A DNA stretch of 64,000 nt from positions 1 through 64,000 of the forward strand of contig JBHGBM010000011.1 in NCBI GenBank assembly GCA_041946965.1, read 5' to 3'. The position numbers and the translations under genes are program-made. The notes beneath the pieces are model-generated. The model worked only from the letters and a program-made list of their open reading frames with translations. It was not told the DNA's origin and searched no databases. This DNA comes from JBHGBM01 sp041946965 (GTDB taxonomy: Bacteria; Acidobacteriota; Terriglobia; Bryobacterales; Bryobacteraceae). The first letter of the stretch is position 1. Each line of letters starts with the position of its first letter. This document shows positions 35,021-43,503 of this stretch, piece by piece.

Positions 35021-36724
35021 CTAACGGTAATTCGCGAGTGCGCACGCTGCCTGGTAGCCGCCGGCGCGCTGGATGCCGGGCACGAAGAAGCGCGCGATGA
35101 AATCCTCGTCCGTGCCTTTGAAATTCGCAAGATCGATTTTGAGGTTCACCGGTGCGGGAGCGACCGCGGCAGCGAACAGGCAGGCGACCCCCAGATGATC
35201 GAGCCCCCTCAGTTCGGCGTCCGGCCGGTTCACGTAAGCGAGCGCCGTCAGGATGTCCTGCACCTGGTTGGCGGAGTCGGTCTTGTTGAAGGTGAAGAAG
35301 TGATTCGCGGAGGTGTCGCGCTTGCCCGCCGGAAACGGATCGAGCAGCAGCGCCGGCCGGCCGGAGGGCGCCAGCTTGCGCGCGGCCTCGGCGCCCTGCG
35401 GATGCAGGATCACGGCGGGCGCGCCCTGGCCCTCGATCCAAATACCGGTCACGCGCTCGCCCGAACCGGCGCGGCTCAGCACGATGCGCTCGCCGTTGCG
35501 CTCGCTCAGAACCTGCTGGGGCCATTCGGCGGCGAGCGCCAGCGCCAGCCGCTCGCGGTCCGGCGCGCCCTGATTCTGCCGCGCGGCGGCGGCAATCCAC
35601 TGCTCCAGGATCTGTTGATAAGTGAGCGCCTGCGGCGGCAGCGTACGGTTGTGAAGCGCCAGCATGTCCTGGAGCTTTTCCACCCGAATGTTGCGCTCCT
35701 TGAATTCGGCGGCATCGGTGCGCCCGAGCACGCGCGCGGCGAAGAAGCGGTAGACCGCTTCGCGGCTCTGCTGGTTGTAATTGTGCGGCGCGTCGATCTG
35801 CACGGTTTCCACGTCCGCCCCCTTGCCGTACAGCCGGTAAATGCCCTGGACGGCCGGGAACTCCTCGCGCGGAGTGTTGCGCGTCCAGTCGCCGGTGGCC
35901 GATACCATCAGCATGGGACGGGGCGCCATCATGGCCGCGATTTCCACGTTGAAGGCGCCAATGCGCAGGTTGGGCGCGTTCTCGCACGGCGAGCCGCCCT
36001 GCATGATCGCGGAGATCATGTTCACCGGCGCGGAGAACTTCACGCGGTCGTCCACCGCGGTGAGCAGAAAGGTCTGGGTGCCGCCGCCCGATGCGCCGGT
36101 GGCGCCGATGCGGTCCGGGTCCACATCCGGCAGGGATTGCAGAAAATCGACCACTCGGATCGAGTTCCACAATTGCAGGCCCAGCGGCCCGAAACCCCAC
36201 AGTTGCTCGCGCGGACCGCCGAAGGCGTGCGGCGTCTGGATGGTGTCGTTGTATCCCACCATGTCGTAGGCGAGCACCACGTATCCCTGCCGCGCCAGGC
36301 TGATCGCCCGCGCCGGGATGGAGCCGGTCGGCTGGTGCTCGAGGCGTCCGTAATTCCAGTGGCCGTGCGGCGATGCAATCCCGGGATGCCTCCCGCTCTT
36401 GCCCACCGGCCGGTAGAGATTGCCGCCCAGAAAATAGCCCGGCATGGTCTCGAGCAGCACCTTCTCAATGGAGTAGTCGGGGTGCGCGATGCGCCCGAAC
36501 ACTTGCGGGTGGAGCGGCGTCTTCTCCGGCATGGGCAGCAGGCCGGCGGCGGAAAGAATCTGTTTCCGCAGGTGCGCCTTGCGCGCTTCCCACTCGGCGA
36601 GGGTGTTGTAAGCCGGCATGGTGAAGTGCGTGTTCGTACCCGGCGGGTTCACAAATCTGGCGTCTTCCCTGGGGACCTGCGCCAGGGCAGGAAGGGCTAG
36701 TGCAAACGCAATGGCGATCCGCAT
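35021..36724 (-). CDS. Exported alpha/beta hydrolase (acetyl-esterase type)
   Basis: 567 residues with a signal peptide (MRIAIAFALALPALAQ). The nucleophile motif is GASGGG in RIGATGASGGGTQT, and HGHWNYG and DMVGYNDT segments precede it, as in the acetyl-xylan-esterase-like Abhydrolase_7 group. The C-terminal half lacks an obvious second enzyme domain. A carbohydrate-ester substrate is inferred. Stands alone between the permease and the small basic protein; its ATG has no strong ribosome site. Confidence 0.75.
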   Translation of the reverse strand: MRIAIAFALALPALAQVPREDARFVNPPGTNTHFTMPAYNTLAEWEARKAHLRKQILSAAGLLPMPEKTPLHPQVFGRIAHPDYSIEKVLLETMPGYFLGGNLYRPVGKSGRHPGIASPHGHWNYGRLEHQPTGSIPARAISLARQGYVVLAYDMVGYNDTIQTPHAFGGPREQLWGFGPLGLQLWNSIRVVDFLQSLPDVDPDRIGATGASGGGTQTFLLTAVDDRVKFSAPVNMISAIMQGGSPCENAPNLRIGAFNVEIAAMMAPRPMLMVSATGDWTRNTPREEFPAVQGIYRLYGKGADVETVQIDAPHNYNQQSREAVYRFFAARVLGRTDAAEFKERNIRVEKLQDMLALHNRTLPPQALTYQQILEQWIAAAARQNQGAPDRERLALALAAEWPQQVLSERNGERIVLSRAGSGERVTGIWIEGQGAPAVILHPQGAEAARKLAPSGRPALLLDPFPAGKRDTSANHFFTFNKTDSANQVQDILTALAYVNRPDAELRGLDHLGVACLFAAAVAPAPVNLKIDLANFKGTDEDFIARFFVPGIQRAGGYQAACALANYR

Positions 36725-36771
36725 CGCCGTCCAGTGTAACCCGGAAAGCCGTGAGCGTATACTGAGGAAGC

Positions 36772-36930
36772 ATGGCGCGGCGGAAGAAAGCGTTCAAAGC
36801 GCCGGCGGAGGTCCGCGCTATCGCCCGCGAGCGCGTGGGAAGCGTGCCGCCCGGCCGGCCCATCGAGTCGCGGAATCGCAAGAAGCCCAAGCACAAGAAA
36901 CCCCTTGACCCAACCGACGAGCCACAATAG
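36772..36930 (+). CDS. 52-residue basic hypothetical protein
   Basis: ATG at 36772 preceded by GAGGAA; 52 codons to TAG at 36928-36930. Rich in Lys/Arg with a PPGRPIESRN-type middle and RKKPKHKKPLDPTDE near the end. The frame has no stop until then and reads against the absence of another gene, so it is likely real, though the family was not recognised. Its end overlaps the TTG start of the next gene by 26 bases. Confidence 0.5.
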   Translation: MARRKKAFKAPAEVRAIARERVGSVPPGRPIESRNRKKPKHKKPLDPTDEPQ

Positions 36931-37753
36931 CCTGACACGCCGCGAGTTTCTATGCGGCTGGTTCCCGTTCTTTTGGCGCCGCAACCGCGTCACCCTGGAC
37001 GGCATTCCGTTCCGCACCGTGCGGCGGGGCCGCTCCTCGTTTTCCTACCTGCTGATCCACGGCAACGAGGAGACCGCGCGCGAAGTGCTGCTGGAGCACA
37101 TGCGGCGGCACCAGGGTGTAGCTCACCTGGTCGCCGGGCACGGCCGGTACATCGGGCTCGCCGGCGGGCGGTTCGATCCCAACCGCATCTTCTCGCACGA
37201 GGGCGCGGAGAAGAACCTGCGGGCGCTGAATCCGCGCTGGGACGCGGCGCGCCTGGCGGGCGCGCTGGCGCGGCTCGACCGCGGGCGCGAGAAACTGGTG
37301 CGCGCCATCCTTCCGCCGCCGGGCGGCCTGCTGATCGCGCTCCACAACAACAGCCGGGGATACTCGGTGCGCGATGAAGCGCCCGTCAGCGACCGGGTCT
37401 CGTTGGCGGACGCCTCGAACCCGCGCGACTTCATGCTGTGCACCGCGGTTGAAGATTACGCCGCGCTCGCGCGCTCGCCTTTCAACGTAGTGCTGCAAAA
37501 CGCCGGGCCGCCGGACGACGACGGTTCGCTCTCGCGCCTGGCGGCGCGTCTCGGCGTGCGCTACGTCAACATCGAGGTCGCGCTGGGCAACCGCACCCGG
37601 CAGCGGGAGATGCTCGCCTGGGTGATCGCGAACCGGCCCGAAGGCGGGATGGCGTCAGCCCTCCCGGAAGCTCTGCGTCCGGGCCACGTGCCGCCGGTAG
37701 GCGGCGGTTTCTTCGGCGGTGCGCGCGGCGGTCCAGCCCAATTCGCTGGATAA
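36905..37753 (+). CDS. Tat-type hypothetical protein with M14-like zinc motif
   Basis: 282 residues from TTG at 36905, which overlaps the preceding small gene by 26 bases. The N-terminus (TRREFLCGWFPFF) looks like a twin-arginine-type signal. Residues His52 and Glu55 in LIHGNEET match the HGNE pattern of M14-type zinc carboxypeptidases/AstE; ALHNNSRGY near residue 150 and VNIEVALG near 220 could supply other ligand and catalytic residues. The family is therefore only inferred. The last 99 bases overlap convergent glpD and read as low-complexity Gly/Pro sequence, so the true stop may have been lost. Confidence 0.5.
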   Translation: MTQPTSHNSLTRREFLCGWFPFFWRRNRVTLDGIPFRTVRRGRSSFSYLLIHGNEETAREVLLEHMRRHQGVAHLVAGHGRYIGLAGGRFDPNRIFSHEGAEKNLRALNPRWDAARLAGALARLDRGREKLVRAILPPPGGLLIALHNNSRGYSVRDEAPVSDRVSLADASNPRDFMLCTAVEDYAALARSPFNVVLQNAGPPDDDGSLSRLAARLGVRYVNIEVALGNRTRQREMLAWVIANRPEGGMASALPEALRPGHVPPVGGGFFGGARGGPAQFAG

Positions 37754-39070
37754 TGCCGCAACCGCTTCGGGCAATGCCGCTATACCCTGGTCGCGTTGGA
37801 AACCGAGCGTGGTGCGCCGCAGGAGGAAGTCGGATACGGTGCGGCACTGCTCCTCGCGCGCGGCGTAGCGCGCCTGGGCGGCGAGCCCGTCGTGATGAGG
37901 CGGCGGGGGCAGAGGGCTCTCGGCGGTGGTGGCGCGCGCGCGGTGGCGCAGGCGCCGGCACGCCAGGTCGACAACCTCTTCGGCGATCGAGCGGTAGCCG
38001 GTGATCTTGCCGCCCAGCACGGAGATCAGGCCCGCGGGTCCTTCCCGCACGCGGTGCAGGCGCGAGACCGAGGATTCGTCGCCTCTGCCGGTGACCAGCG
38101 CGCGCACCCCGGCGTTCGACCAATGGATCTTCCCCAGCGCCGGGAAGAACGGGCGCACGGAGCGTAGCAGGTACTCGGCATCCTCGCGGGTGGCGCAGGC
38201 CGTGGCGGGGTCGCTGTCGAAATCCGTATCGGTGGTTCCCACCCAGGCGTAGCCCATCCAGGGGATGACGAAGAACAGTCGCTGATCCACGGGCGAGAAA
38301 AGCACGTTGGCCTGGGCCGCCACCGGGTCGCAGGCGAGGTGGATGCCCTTGGTCGTGCGGATCAAGCGGCGGGGGTGCGGGGCCAGGCGCGCCGCCACGC
38401 GGTCGAACCACGGACCGGAGGCGTTGATCACGATCCGCCCTCTCACCTCGCGCTCGCCGCCGTCGAGAACCTCGCGGACGCTGAGCGCGTCAAGCGAGGG
38501 CCGCGCTCCGGTCACCTCGGTATAATTGAGCGCCACGGCGCCGTGCCGGCGGGCGTCCAGGATGTTTTCCAGGCACAGCCGTTCGGGTGAATCGACCTGC
38601 GCGTCCCAGTAGAGCGCCGCGCCCTCGAGACCTGCGGCGCGCAGTTCCGGTTCGGCGCGGCGGGCCTCGGCCGCGGTCAGGAAGCGGTGGTTCGGGAGGC
38701 TCTTGTCGTAGCTGAGCAGATCGTAGAGCAGCATGCCCGCGCGCATCTTCGCGCGATACAGCAGCCCCCGGTCGTAGAAAGGCACCAGGAACGGCAGCGG
38801 CTTCACCAGGTGCGGCGCGATGCGCAGCAGCGTCTCGCGCTCCCGCAGGTCCATGCGCACCAGCCGGAAGTCCAGCATCTCCAGGTACCGCAGCCCGCCG
38901 TGAATCAGCCGCGTGGAGCCGGAAGTGGTGCCGGAACCGTAATCCGCCTTTTCAAAGAGGGCCACTCGGAGCCCGCGGAGCGCGGCGTCGCGCGCGATGC
39001 CGGCGCCGATCACGCCTCCGCCGGCGATGAGCAGGTCGAAAACGCCGTCGAGTTGGCGCAGTCCGTCCAC
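37655..39070 (-). CDS. glpD: Glycerol-3-phosphate dehydrogenase (FAD)
   Basis: 471 residues. FAD motif IAGGGVIGAGIARDAAL near residue 15, then GSGTTSGSTRLIHGGLRYLE and FEKADYG; the C-terminal has GGKITGYRSIAEE. Oxidises sn-glycerol-3-phosphate to dihydroxyacetone phosphate, feeding electrons to quinone. The GTG at 39070 is the start; the TGTCTAGACA operator lies 7-16 bases upstream, inside the ribosome-binding region. Divergent from glpT and controlled with it (see the operators). Overlap with the convergent hypothetical gene is 99 bases. Confidence 0.92.
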   Translation of the reverse strand: MDGLRQLDGVFDLLIAGGGVIGAGIARDAALRGLRVALFEKADYGSGTTSGSTRLIHGGLRYLEMLDFRLVRMDLRERETLLRIAPHLVKPLPFLVPFYDRGLLYRAKMRAGMLLYDLLSYDKSLPNHRFLTAAEARRAEPELRAAGLEGAALYWDAQVDSPERLCLENILDARRHGAVALNYTEVTGARPSLDALSVREVLDGGEREVRGRIVINASGPWFDRVAARLAPHPRRLIRTTKGIHLACDPVAAQANVLFSPVDQRLFFVIPWMGYAWVGTTDTDFDSDPATACATREDAEYLLRSVRPFFPALGKIHWSNAGVRALVTGRGDESSVSRLHRVREGPAGLISVLGGKITGYRSIAEEVVDLACRRLRHRARATTAESPLPPPPHHDGLAAQARYAAREEQCRTVSDFLLRRTTLGFQRDQGIAALPEAVAALSSELGWTAARTAEETAAYRRHVARTQSFREG

Positions 39071-39076
39071 GATTCC

Positions 39077-39086
39077 TGTCTAGACA
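39077..39086. promoter_or_regulatory. Palindromic operator TGTCTAGACA (glpD side)
   Basis: A perfect 10-bp palindrome, in the 12-mer CTGTCTAGACAA. It covers the predicted glpD start point, between the -10 box and the GTG. The second copy is at 39141-39150. This is the pattern expected for a HutC-type GntR repressor, and such a gene follows glpT. Confidence 0.75.
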
Positions 39087-39091
39087 AGTTG

Positions 39092-39120
39092 ATTATGAGA
39101 TGCAATGCCGGCCGTGTCAA
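39092..39120 (-). promoter_or_regulatory. glpD promoter
   Basis: -35 TTGACA (39120-39115) and -10 CATAAT (39097-39092) on the minus strand, 17-base spacer. Predicted start near 39085, inside the operator, about 15 bases before the GTG. Confidence 0.7.
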
Positions 39121-39131
39121 GAGCACGCGTA

Positions 39132-39161
39132 TTGACATGTTGTCTAGACAGCACCTATCAT
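39132..39161 (+). promoter_or_regulatory. glpT promoter
   Basis: -35 TTGACA (39132-39137), 18-base spacer, -10 TATCAT (39156-39161). The operator at 39141-39150 sits between the two boxes. A start near 39168 would leave an almost leaderless glpT message. Confidence 0.7.
39141..39150. promoter_or_regulatory. Palindromic operator TGTCTAGACA (glpT side)
   Basis: Second perfect copy, in the 12-mer TTGTCTAGACAG, which is the reverse complement of the 12-mer at the other site. The centres are 64 bases apart, about six helical turns, suitable for cooperative binding on the same face. Confidence 0.75.
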
Positions 39162-39169
39162 GGATTCCC

Positions 39170-40507
39170 ATGAACCCGTTCCGCCCCGCTCCGCACCGGC
39201 CGCGCCTGCCGGAAGCGGAGGCGCGCCGCCGCTACCCGCGCCTGCGCTGGCAGGTGATGGAGGCGGCCTTTGTCGGATACGCCACGTTCTATTTCGTGCG
39301 CAACAACCTTCCGGTGGTCTCGAAGGAAATGGGCGAAGCGCTCGGCTACACCAAGGGCGAGATCGGCGACATGCTGGCGCTCACCGCCATCGCCTACGGC
39401 CTGGGAAAGTTTCTGATGGGCGCGTGGTCGGACCGCAGCAACCCGCGGTATTTCATGGCGGCGGGGCTGATGCTCACGGCGTTCTGCAACTTCGCTTTCG
39501 GCGGCGCCTCCAGCTACGCGGTACACCTCTCGCTGTGGACCCTGAACGGCTTCGTGCAGGGCATGGGCTGGGGACCCTGCGGGCGCACGCTGGGACACTG
39601 GTACAGCCTGCGGGAGCGCGGCACCATGTTCGCCTTCTGGAACATCGCCCACAACGTGGGAGGCGGGCTCACCGGCTTCATCGCCGCGTACAGCACCGCC
39701 TTGATGGGCTGGCGCTACGCCTTCTTCGTGCCCGGCGCGCTCGCCATGCTGTGCGCTTTCTACCTCATCTTCCGCCTGCGGGACACGCCGCAATCCGAGG
39801 GCCTGCCGCCGGTGGAGGAATACCGCAACGATTTCCCGGTCCAGGGACCGCGCGACCGCGAAGATGAGATCGGCGTGCGCGAGCTGTTCGTCAAGTACAT
39901 CTTGACGAACCGCTGCCTGTGGCTCTTCGCCGCGGCCAATTTCTTCGTCTACATCGCGCGCTACAGCCTGCTGGATTGGGGCCCCACCTACTTGAAGGAA
40001 GTCAAGCGCGCCAGCCTGGCGCAGGGCGGAATAAGCACCGCCGTCTTCGAGTTCGCCGGCATCTTCAGCACCATCCTGATGGGCTGGCTCTCGGACAAGG
40101 CGGGCGGCCGGCGCGGCATGGTCAGCCTGCTGTGCATGGCGCCGGTGTTCGCCGCGTTCGCGGGCATCCTCTACACGCCGCCCGGTATGCTGTGGCTCGA
40201 CATGGGGCTCTTCGCTGTGATCGGCTTCTTCGTTTATCCGCCGGTGATGCTGCTGGGCGTCACGGGGCTGGACTTCAGCTCGAAGAAGGCCGTGGGAGCG
40301 GCGGCCGGATTCATCGGCCTGTTCGGATACCTGGGCCGCACCGCGCAGGGCAAAGGCCTGGGCTGGATGGCCGAGCATTACGGATGGGACGCGGCGCTGA
40401 TGGCCGCGCTGGCTTGCTCCGGCGCGGCCATCCTGCTGCTGGCGTTCACCTGGAGACTCCGGCCGCGCGCGGTAGGGAAAGGAACCGCCGCGGCGGCTTC
40501 GCGCTGA
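39170..40507 (+). CDS. glpT: Glycerol-3-phosphate transporter
   Basis: 445 residues, major facilitator superfamily, organophosphate:phosphate antiporter. The N-terminus FRPAPHRPRLPEAEARRRYP and RLRWQ match GlpT; twelve membrane helices follow. It imports glycerol-3-phosphate for GlpD. The ATG at 39170 is supported by that conserved N-terminus but has no ribosome site, and sits at the predicted transcript start. The GntR gene starts 1 base after the stop (TGAGATG). Divergent from glpD with two operators between. Confidence 0.92.
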   Translation: MNPFRPAPHRPRLPEAEARRRYPRLRWQVMEAAFVGYATFYFVRNNLPVVSKEMGEALGYTKGEIGDMLALTAIAYGLGKFLMGAWSDRSNPRYFMAAGLMLTAFCNFAFGGASSYAVHLSLWTLNGFVQGMGWGPCGRTLGHWYSLRERGTMFAFWNIAHNVGGGLTGFIAAYSTALMGWRYAFFVPGALAMLCAFYLIFRLRDTPQSEGLPPVEEYRNDFPVQGPRDREDEIGVRELFVKYILTNRCLWLFAAANFFVYIARYSLLDWGPTYLKEVKRASLAQGGISTAVFEFAGIFSTILMGWLSDKAGGRRGMVSLLCMAPVFAAFAGILYTPPGMLWLDMGLFAVIGFFVYPPVMLLGVTGLDFSSKKAVGAAAGFIGLFGYLGRTAQGKGLGWMAEHYGWDAALMAALACSGAAILLLAFTWRLRPRAVGKGTAAAASR

Positions 40508-40508
40508 G

Positions 40509-41237
40509 ATGCCTCCCTACCTCGAAATCGCCGCGGTGATCCGCAAGGAGATCCTGTCTCTGGCGCCGCACACGCGTTTGGCTTCGGAGCCGGAGCTGGT
40601 GCGGCGTTTCGGAGCCGCGCGCGCCACCATCCGCCGCGCGTTGGCGAAGTTGCAGCAGGAAGGACTCATCTATTCCCGCCAGGCGGTGGGGACTTTCGTG
40701 GCGGAGCCGCGCGTGGAGCAGGACCTCGACCAGCTCTTCAGCTTCACCGAGTTCATGACCTTCAAGGGTTTCAAGCCGGGAGCGCGGCTGCTGGTCTCGG
40801 AAGTGCAGCGCGTGGAGGATCCCGATTCCCCCTTGCTGCGCCCGCTGGCGCTGCGTCCCGGCGCCCGCGTGATTCACCTGCGCCGCCTGCGGCTGGGCCG
40901 CGGCCGCCCGCTGGTAGTCGCCAACACGTGGCTTCCCGAGGCGCTGTTCCGCGGTTTCCTGGAGCACGATCTGCGCCGGCACTCGGTCTACGACGTGATG
41001 CGCCGCATGGGCCACCCTCCCACGGACGCGTTGCAGACGATCGAAGCCGTCTCGCTCGCCGGACCCGAGGCGCGGCTGCTGGATGTGCCCGCCGGCGCGG
41101 CGGCGCTGCTCATTCGCCGCGTGGCCTATTCGCGGGGCCTGCCGGTGGAATACGCGGTGGACTACTATCGCGGAGACCGCACCACGTTCCGCGTGCGCCT
41201 GGGGGTGCTGGAGCAGCGGCTCGGCTTCAGTGGATGA
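40509..41237 (+). CDS. GntR-family (HutC/UTRA) transcriptional regulator
   Basis: 242 residues. N-terminal winged helix (ASEPELVRRFGAARATIRRALAKL) followed by the UTRA-type effector domain (FSFTEFMTFKGFKPGARLL, YDVMRRMGHPPTDALQTIEA). Probably represses glpD and glpT through the two TGTCTAGACA sites and responds to glycerol-3-phosphate or a related phosphate ester; the effector is inferred. Translated with glpT. Its end overlaps the convergent DoxX-like gene by 11 bases. Confidence 0.88.
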   Translation: MPPYLEIAAVIRKEILSLAPHTRLASEPELVRRFGAARATIRRALAKLQQEGLIYSRQAVGTFVAEPRVEQDLDQLFSFTEFMTFKGFKPGARLLVSEVQRVEDPDSPLLRPLALRPGARVIHLRRLRLGRGRPLVVANTWLPEALFRGFLEHDLRRHSVYDVMRRMGHPPTDALQTIEAVSLAGPEARLLDVPAGAAALLIRRVAYSRGLPVEYAVDYYRGDRTTFRVRLGVLEQRLGFSG

Positions 41238-42150
41238 AGCCGAGAGCGCGCAGCGCGGCGCCGGGCTGCTCGCCCTCGAATTGCAGCAGCATGGCGGCCT
41301 GGTAACCATCCACGATCGCCGCCGCCGCCGGCACGCTGACGAAGGGGAAAGTGTTCCGCAGGCGGGGGCCGTCGCTGGTGATGACCGCGTTCAGACCGGT
41401 GTCGCGCAGGAAGTCCGGCGCAAATTGCGCCTGCTGTATGGGCGCGATCACCACGCGCGTGTCGCCCCAGTTGTATTTCGCCATGCGGCGTCCCGCGTCC
41501 AGGCAGTGCAGGCACTCGGGATCGAAGAAGTAGATGAGGGTTTTGCCGCGTACGAGCGAGTAAGGCTGGCCGTTCACCGCAATGCTCTCCGGCGCCTTCA
41601 CGCCGCGCTGGCGCGTGGCCGCCACGCCGTAGGAGACGAACGCGAACACCGTGACGGCGGCCAGCACCAGCACCGCGCCGCGCTTGCCTTCCGACGGCTT
41701 GGCCCACACCCCCGCCAGCGCCGCCAGGCCCAGCATGGCCGCATCGCCGATGAAGAACGCCGGTCCCACCACGCGCCGCACCCATGGGAAACAGTTGCAT
41801 TCCTCGCCGCGCAGGGTGTTGTAGAACACGCCCATGTACACCAGGAACGCGACCAGCATCAGGCCGCACAGCCACGCGCCCCAACGGCGGAAGCGCGGCA
41901 CCAGGATCAACACGCCGCCCACCGTCTCGGCGATGCCGAAACCGATGGCGGCGGAAAGGCTGAGCGCTTCCGGCACGCGCGCCTGGGCCATCCTCACCGC
42001 GGCCGAGGGCGCGTCGGTGATCTTCCACAATCCCGAGACGAGAAAAATTACCGCAATCAGAATGGCCCCAATCCAGCTTAGCGCTGTCTTCCAGCCGGAA
42101 AGCTCCAGAGGAGCTAAGGCATGATCCGGCTGTGCCATACTGTCGTTCAT
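41227..42150 (-). CDS. DoxX/MauE-like membrane protein fused to a thioredoxin-like domain
   Basis: 307 residues from the ATG at 42150. The N-terminal part has four membrane helices in the DoxX/MauE pattern (LSWIGAILIAVIFLVSGLWK), and the C-terminal 130 residues form a periplasmic domain with FFDPECLHCLDA, a CxxC thioredoxin-like pair. Together these look like a redox-active disulfide carrier similar to MauE-type proteins. The partner pathway is not known. A second Met at 42138 is possible as start. Divergent from the small gene at 42208. Confidence 0.75.
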   Translation of the reverse strand: MNDSMAQPDHALAPLELSGWKTALSWIGAILIAVIFLVSGLWKITDAPSAAVRMAQARVPEALSLSAAIGFGIAETVGGVLILVPRFRRWGAWLCGLMLVAFLVYMGVFYNTLRGEECNCFPWVRRVVGPAFFIGDAAMLGLAALAGVWAKPSEGKRGAVLVLAAVTVFAFVSYGVAATRQRGVKAPESIAVNGQPYSLVRGKTLIYFFDPECLHCLDAGRRMAKYNWGDTRVVIAPIQQAQFAPDFLRDTGLNAVITSDGPRLRNTFPFVSVPAAAAIVDGYQAAMLLQFEGEQPGAALRALGFIH

Positions 42151-42207
42151 GATTGTTATTCTAGCCTTTCTTTCAGGGGAACAAGAGGCGCCGGGGCCGG
42201 GGCGCCG

Positions 42208-42714
42208 ATGATCGCGGCGGCATTGCTGCTTCTCGCGGCCGCCGCCACCCAGGTGGAACTGGCGGATGAGACCTTCAACGTTCCCGCCGCGGAGTGGCGC
42301 TACATCGAACTCGATCTCAAGCAACAGCCCGTCACCGTGGTATGCCGGTACAGCACGCTGGCGCCCTCACGCGAGGTCCGCGTGGCCCTGCTGCGCCGCG
42401 AAGACCTGGACCGCATGCGGGAGGAGCGCCCGCACGGTGTGCTCGCCACCGTGCCGCGCGCCGCCCACGGACTGCTGCGGCACACGGTCACCTCGCCCGG
42501 AGAATACGCGGTGGTGATCGACAACCGCGCTGCCAAGGGCGAGGCGCGCGTGCACCTGCGCGTGGCTCTGGATTTCGCGCACCCCAACCAGCCGGCGGTG
42601 CGTTATGTCTCGCCCGTGCGCAGAATGACCGTCATCGCGCTCAGCGTCGCGTTTTTTTTCGCAGTTGTTCTGTATTCGGGCAGGAAATTGTTGCGCGGCG
42701 CCAGGCACCGGTGA
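42208..42714 (+). CDS. Exported single-pass hypothetical protein
   Basis: 168 residues from ATG at 42208 with a signal peptide (MIAAALLLLAAAATQ) and a C-terminal helix (MTVIALSVAFFFAVVLY) followed by a basic tail, so the middle 110 residues lie in the periplasm and the protein is anchored. The middle is beta-rich, with TVVCRYSTLAPSREVRVALL. No family was recognised. The next gene converges 6 bases away. The longer frame to 42121 is not preferred because it would precede the signal peptide with unrelated sequence. Confidence 0.55.
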   Translation: MIAAALLLLAAAATQVELADETFNVPAAEWRYIELDLKQQPVTVVCRYSTLAPSREVRVALLRREDLDRMREERPHGVLATVPRAAHGLLRHTVTSPGEYAVVIDNRAAKGEARVHLRVALDFAHPNQPAVRYVSPVRRMTVIALSVAFFFAVVLYSGRKLLRGARHR

Positions 42715-42720
42715 AGCCGC

Positions 42721-43503
42721 CTACTGGGGGGGCGGAGGAGGCGGCGGCGGCAGATCGGGTGGAGGCGCCGGCTTATCCGTATCTCCCTGGGCGCCGCCCG
42801 GAGAAGGAATGGATCCCCCCGGCCCGGCTCCGGAACCGCCGCGCGAGCCGCGCAGCATGATCTCGTAAATCGCCTGCGCGGCGGCGCGCAACGCCCCTTG
42901 CGCCACCGAACCCTTGTCAACGGTGCGTGCCAGCGGCAGGTTCTTGTAGACCCAAATGGATTCGCCCGCGTTCAGCAATTTCTCTCCGGGCACGTGCAGA
43001 TTGCGGACCTGCACCTGGCCCTCATCCACGCTGACGAAGGTGTTCTCGGATTCCTCTTCCACCACTACGTCGAAGATCGTGCCGCGCACCGAGATCACCG
43101 CCGTGGGGGTGTGCACGGAGTTGGGATTGGGCTGGTTGCCGAGCTTCTGGATCTCCACCTTCACGCGCCCGATGACGACATCGAGGAGGTCGCGCCAGTT
43201 GGGCGGATTGGCGCGAAACACCACCTGCGAATTGGGGAACACCTGGAAAGTGCTGCCGTCGGATACCTGCAACCGGGCAAAGCCGTCCGGTCCGGTGACG
43301 ATGATCTGCTTGGGCTGCACGGTGTCGCCCACGGCCAGCGCCCAGGGGGCGCGGTCGTGGAGCACGGACACCTGGCCCGTGACCACAACCACCTTTGCGG
43401 CGGCATCCGAGCGCATCTGGCCGGACGCGAGAGACACAAAGAGCCCCGCACATACCAACACGCCCGCGGTCGTCCGGATGAGGCGGCCGATCATAATCTT
43501 CAC
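42721..43503 (-). CDS. FecR-domain exported protein
   Basis: 260 residues with a signal peptide, then a FecR domain (VVVVTGQVSVLHDRAPWAL, ISVRGTIFDVVVEEESE and VDEGQVQVRNLH) and a C-terminal Pro/Gly-rich tail ending in a run of nine Pro plus Gln. Unlike the FecR protein at 17 kb it has no anti-sigma motif, so it may be a structural or surface protein. GTGAAG lies near the ATG. Its start is 151 bases from the divergent propeller gene. Confidence 0.75.
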   Translation of the reverse strand: MKIMIGRLIRTTAGVLVCAGLFVSLASGQMRSDAAAKVVVVTGQVSVLHDRAPWALAVGDTVQPKQIIVTGPDGFARLQVSDGSTFQVFPNSQVVFRANPPNWRDLLDVVIGRVKVEIQKLGNQPNPNSVHTPTAVISVRGTIFDVVVEEESENTFVSVDEGQVQVRNLHVPGEKLLNAGESIWVYKNLPLARTVDKGSVAQGALRAAAQAIYEIMLRGSRGGSGAGPGGSIPSPGGAQGDTDKPAPPPDLPPPPPPPPQ

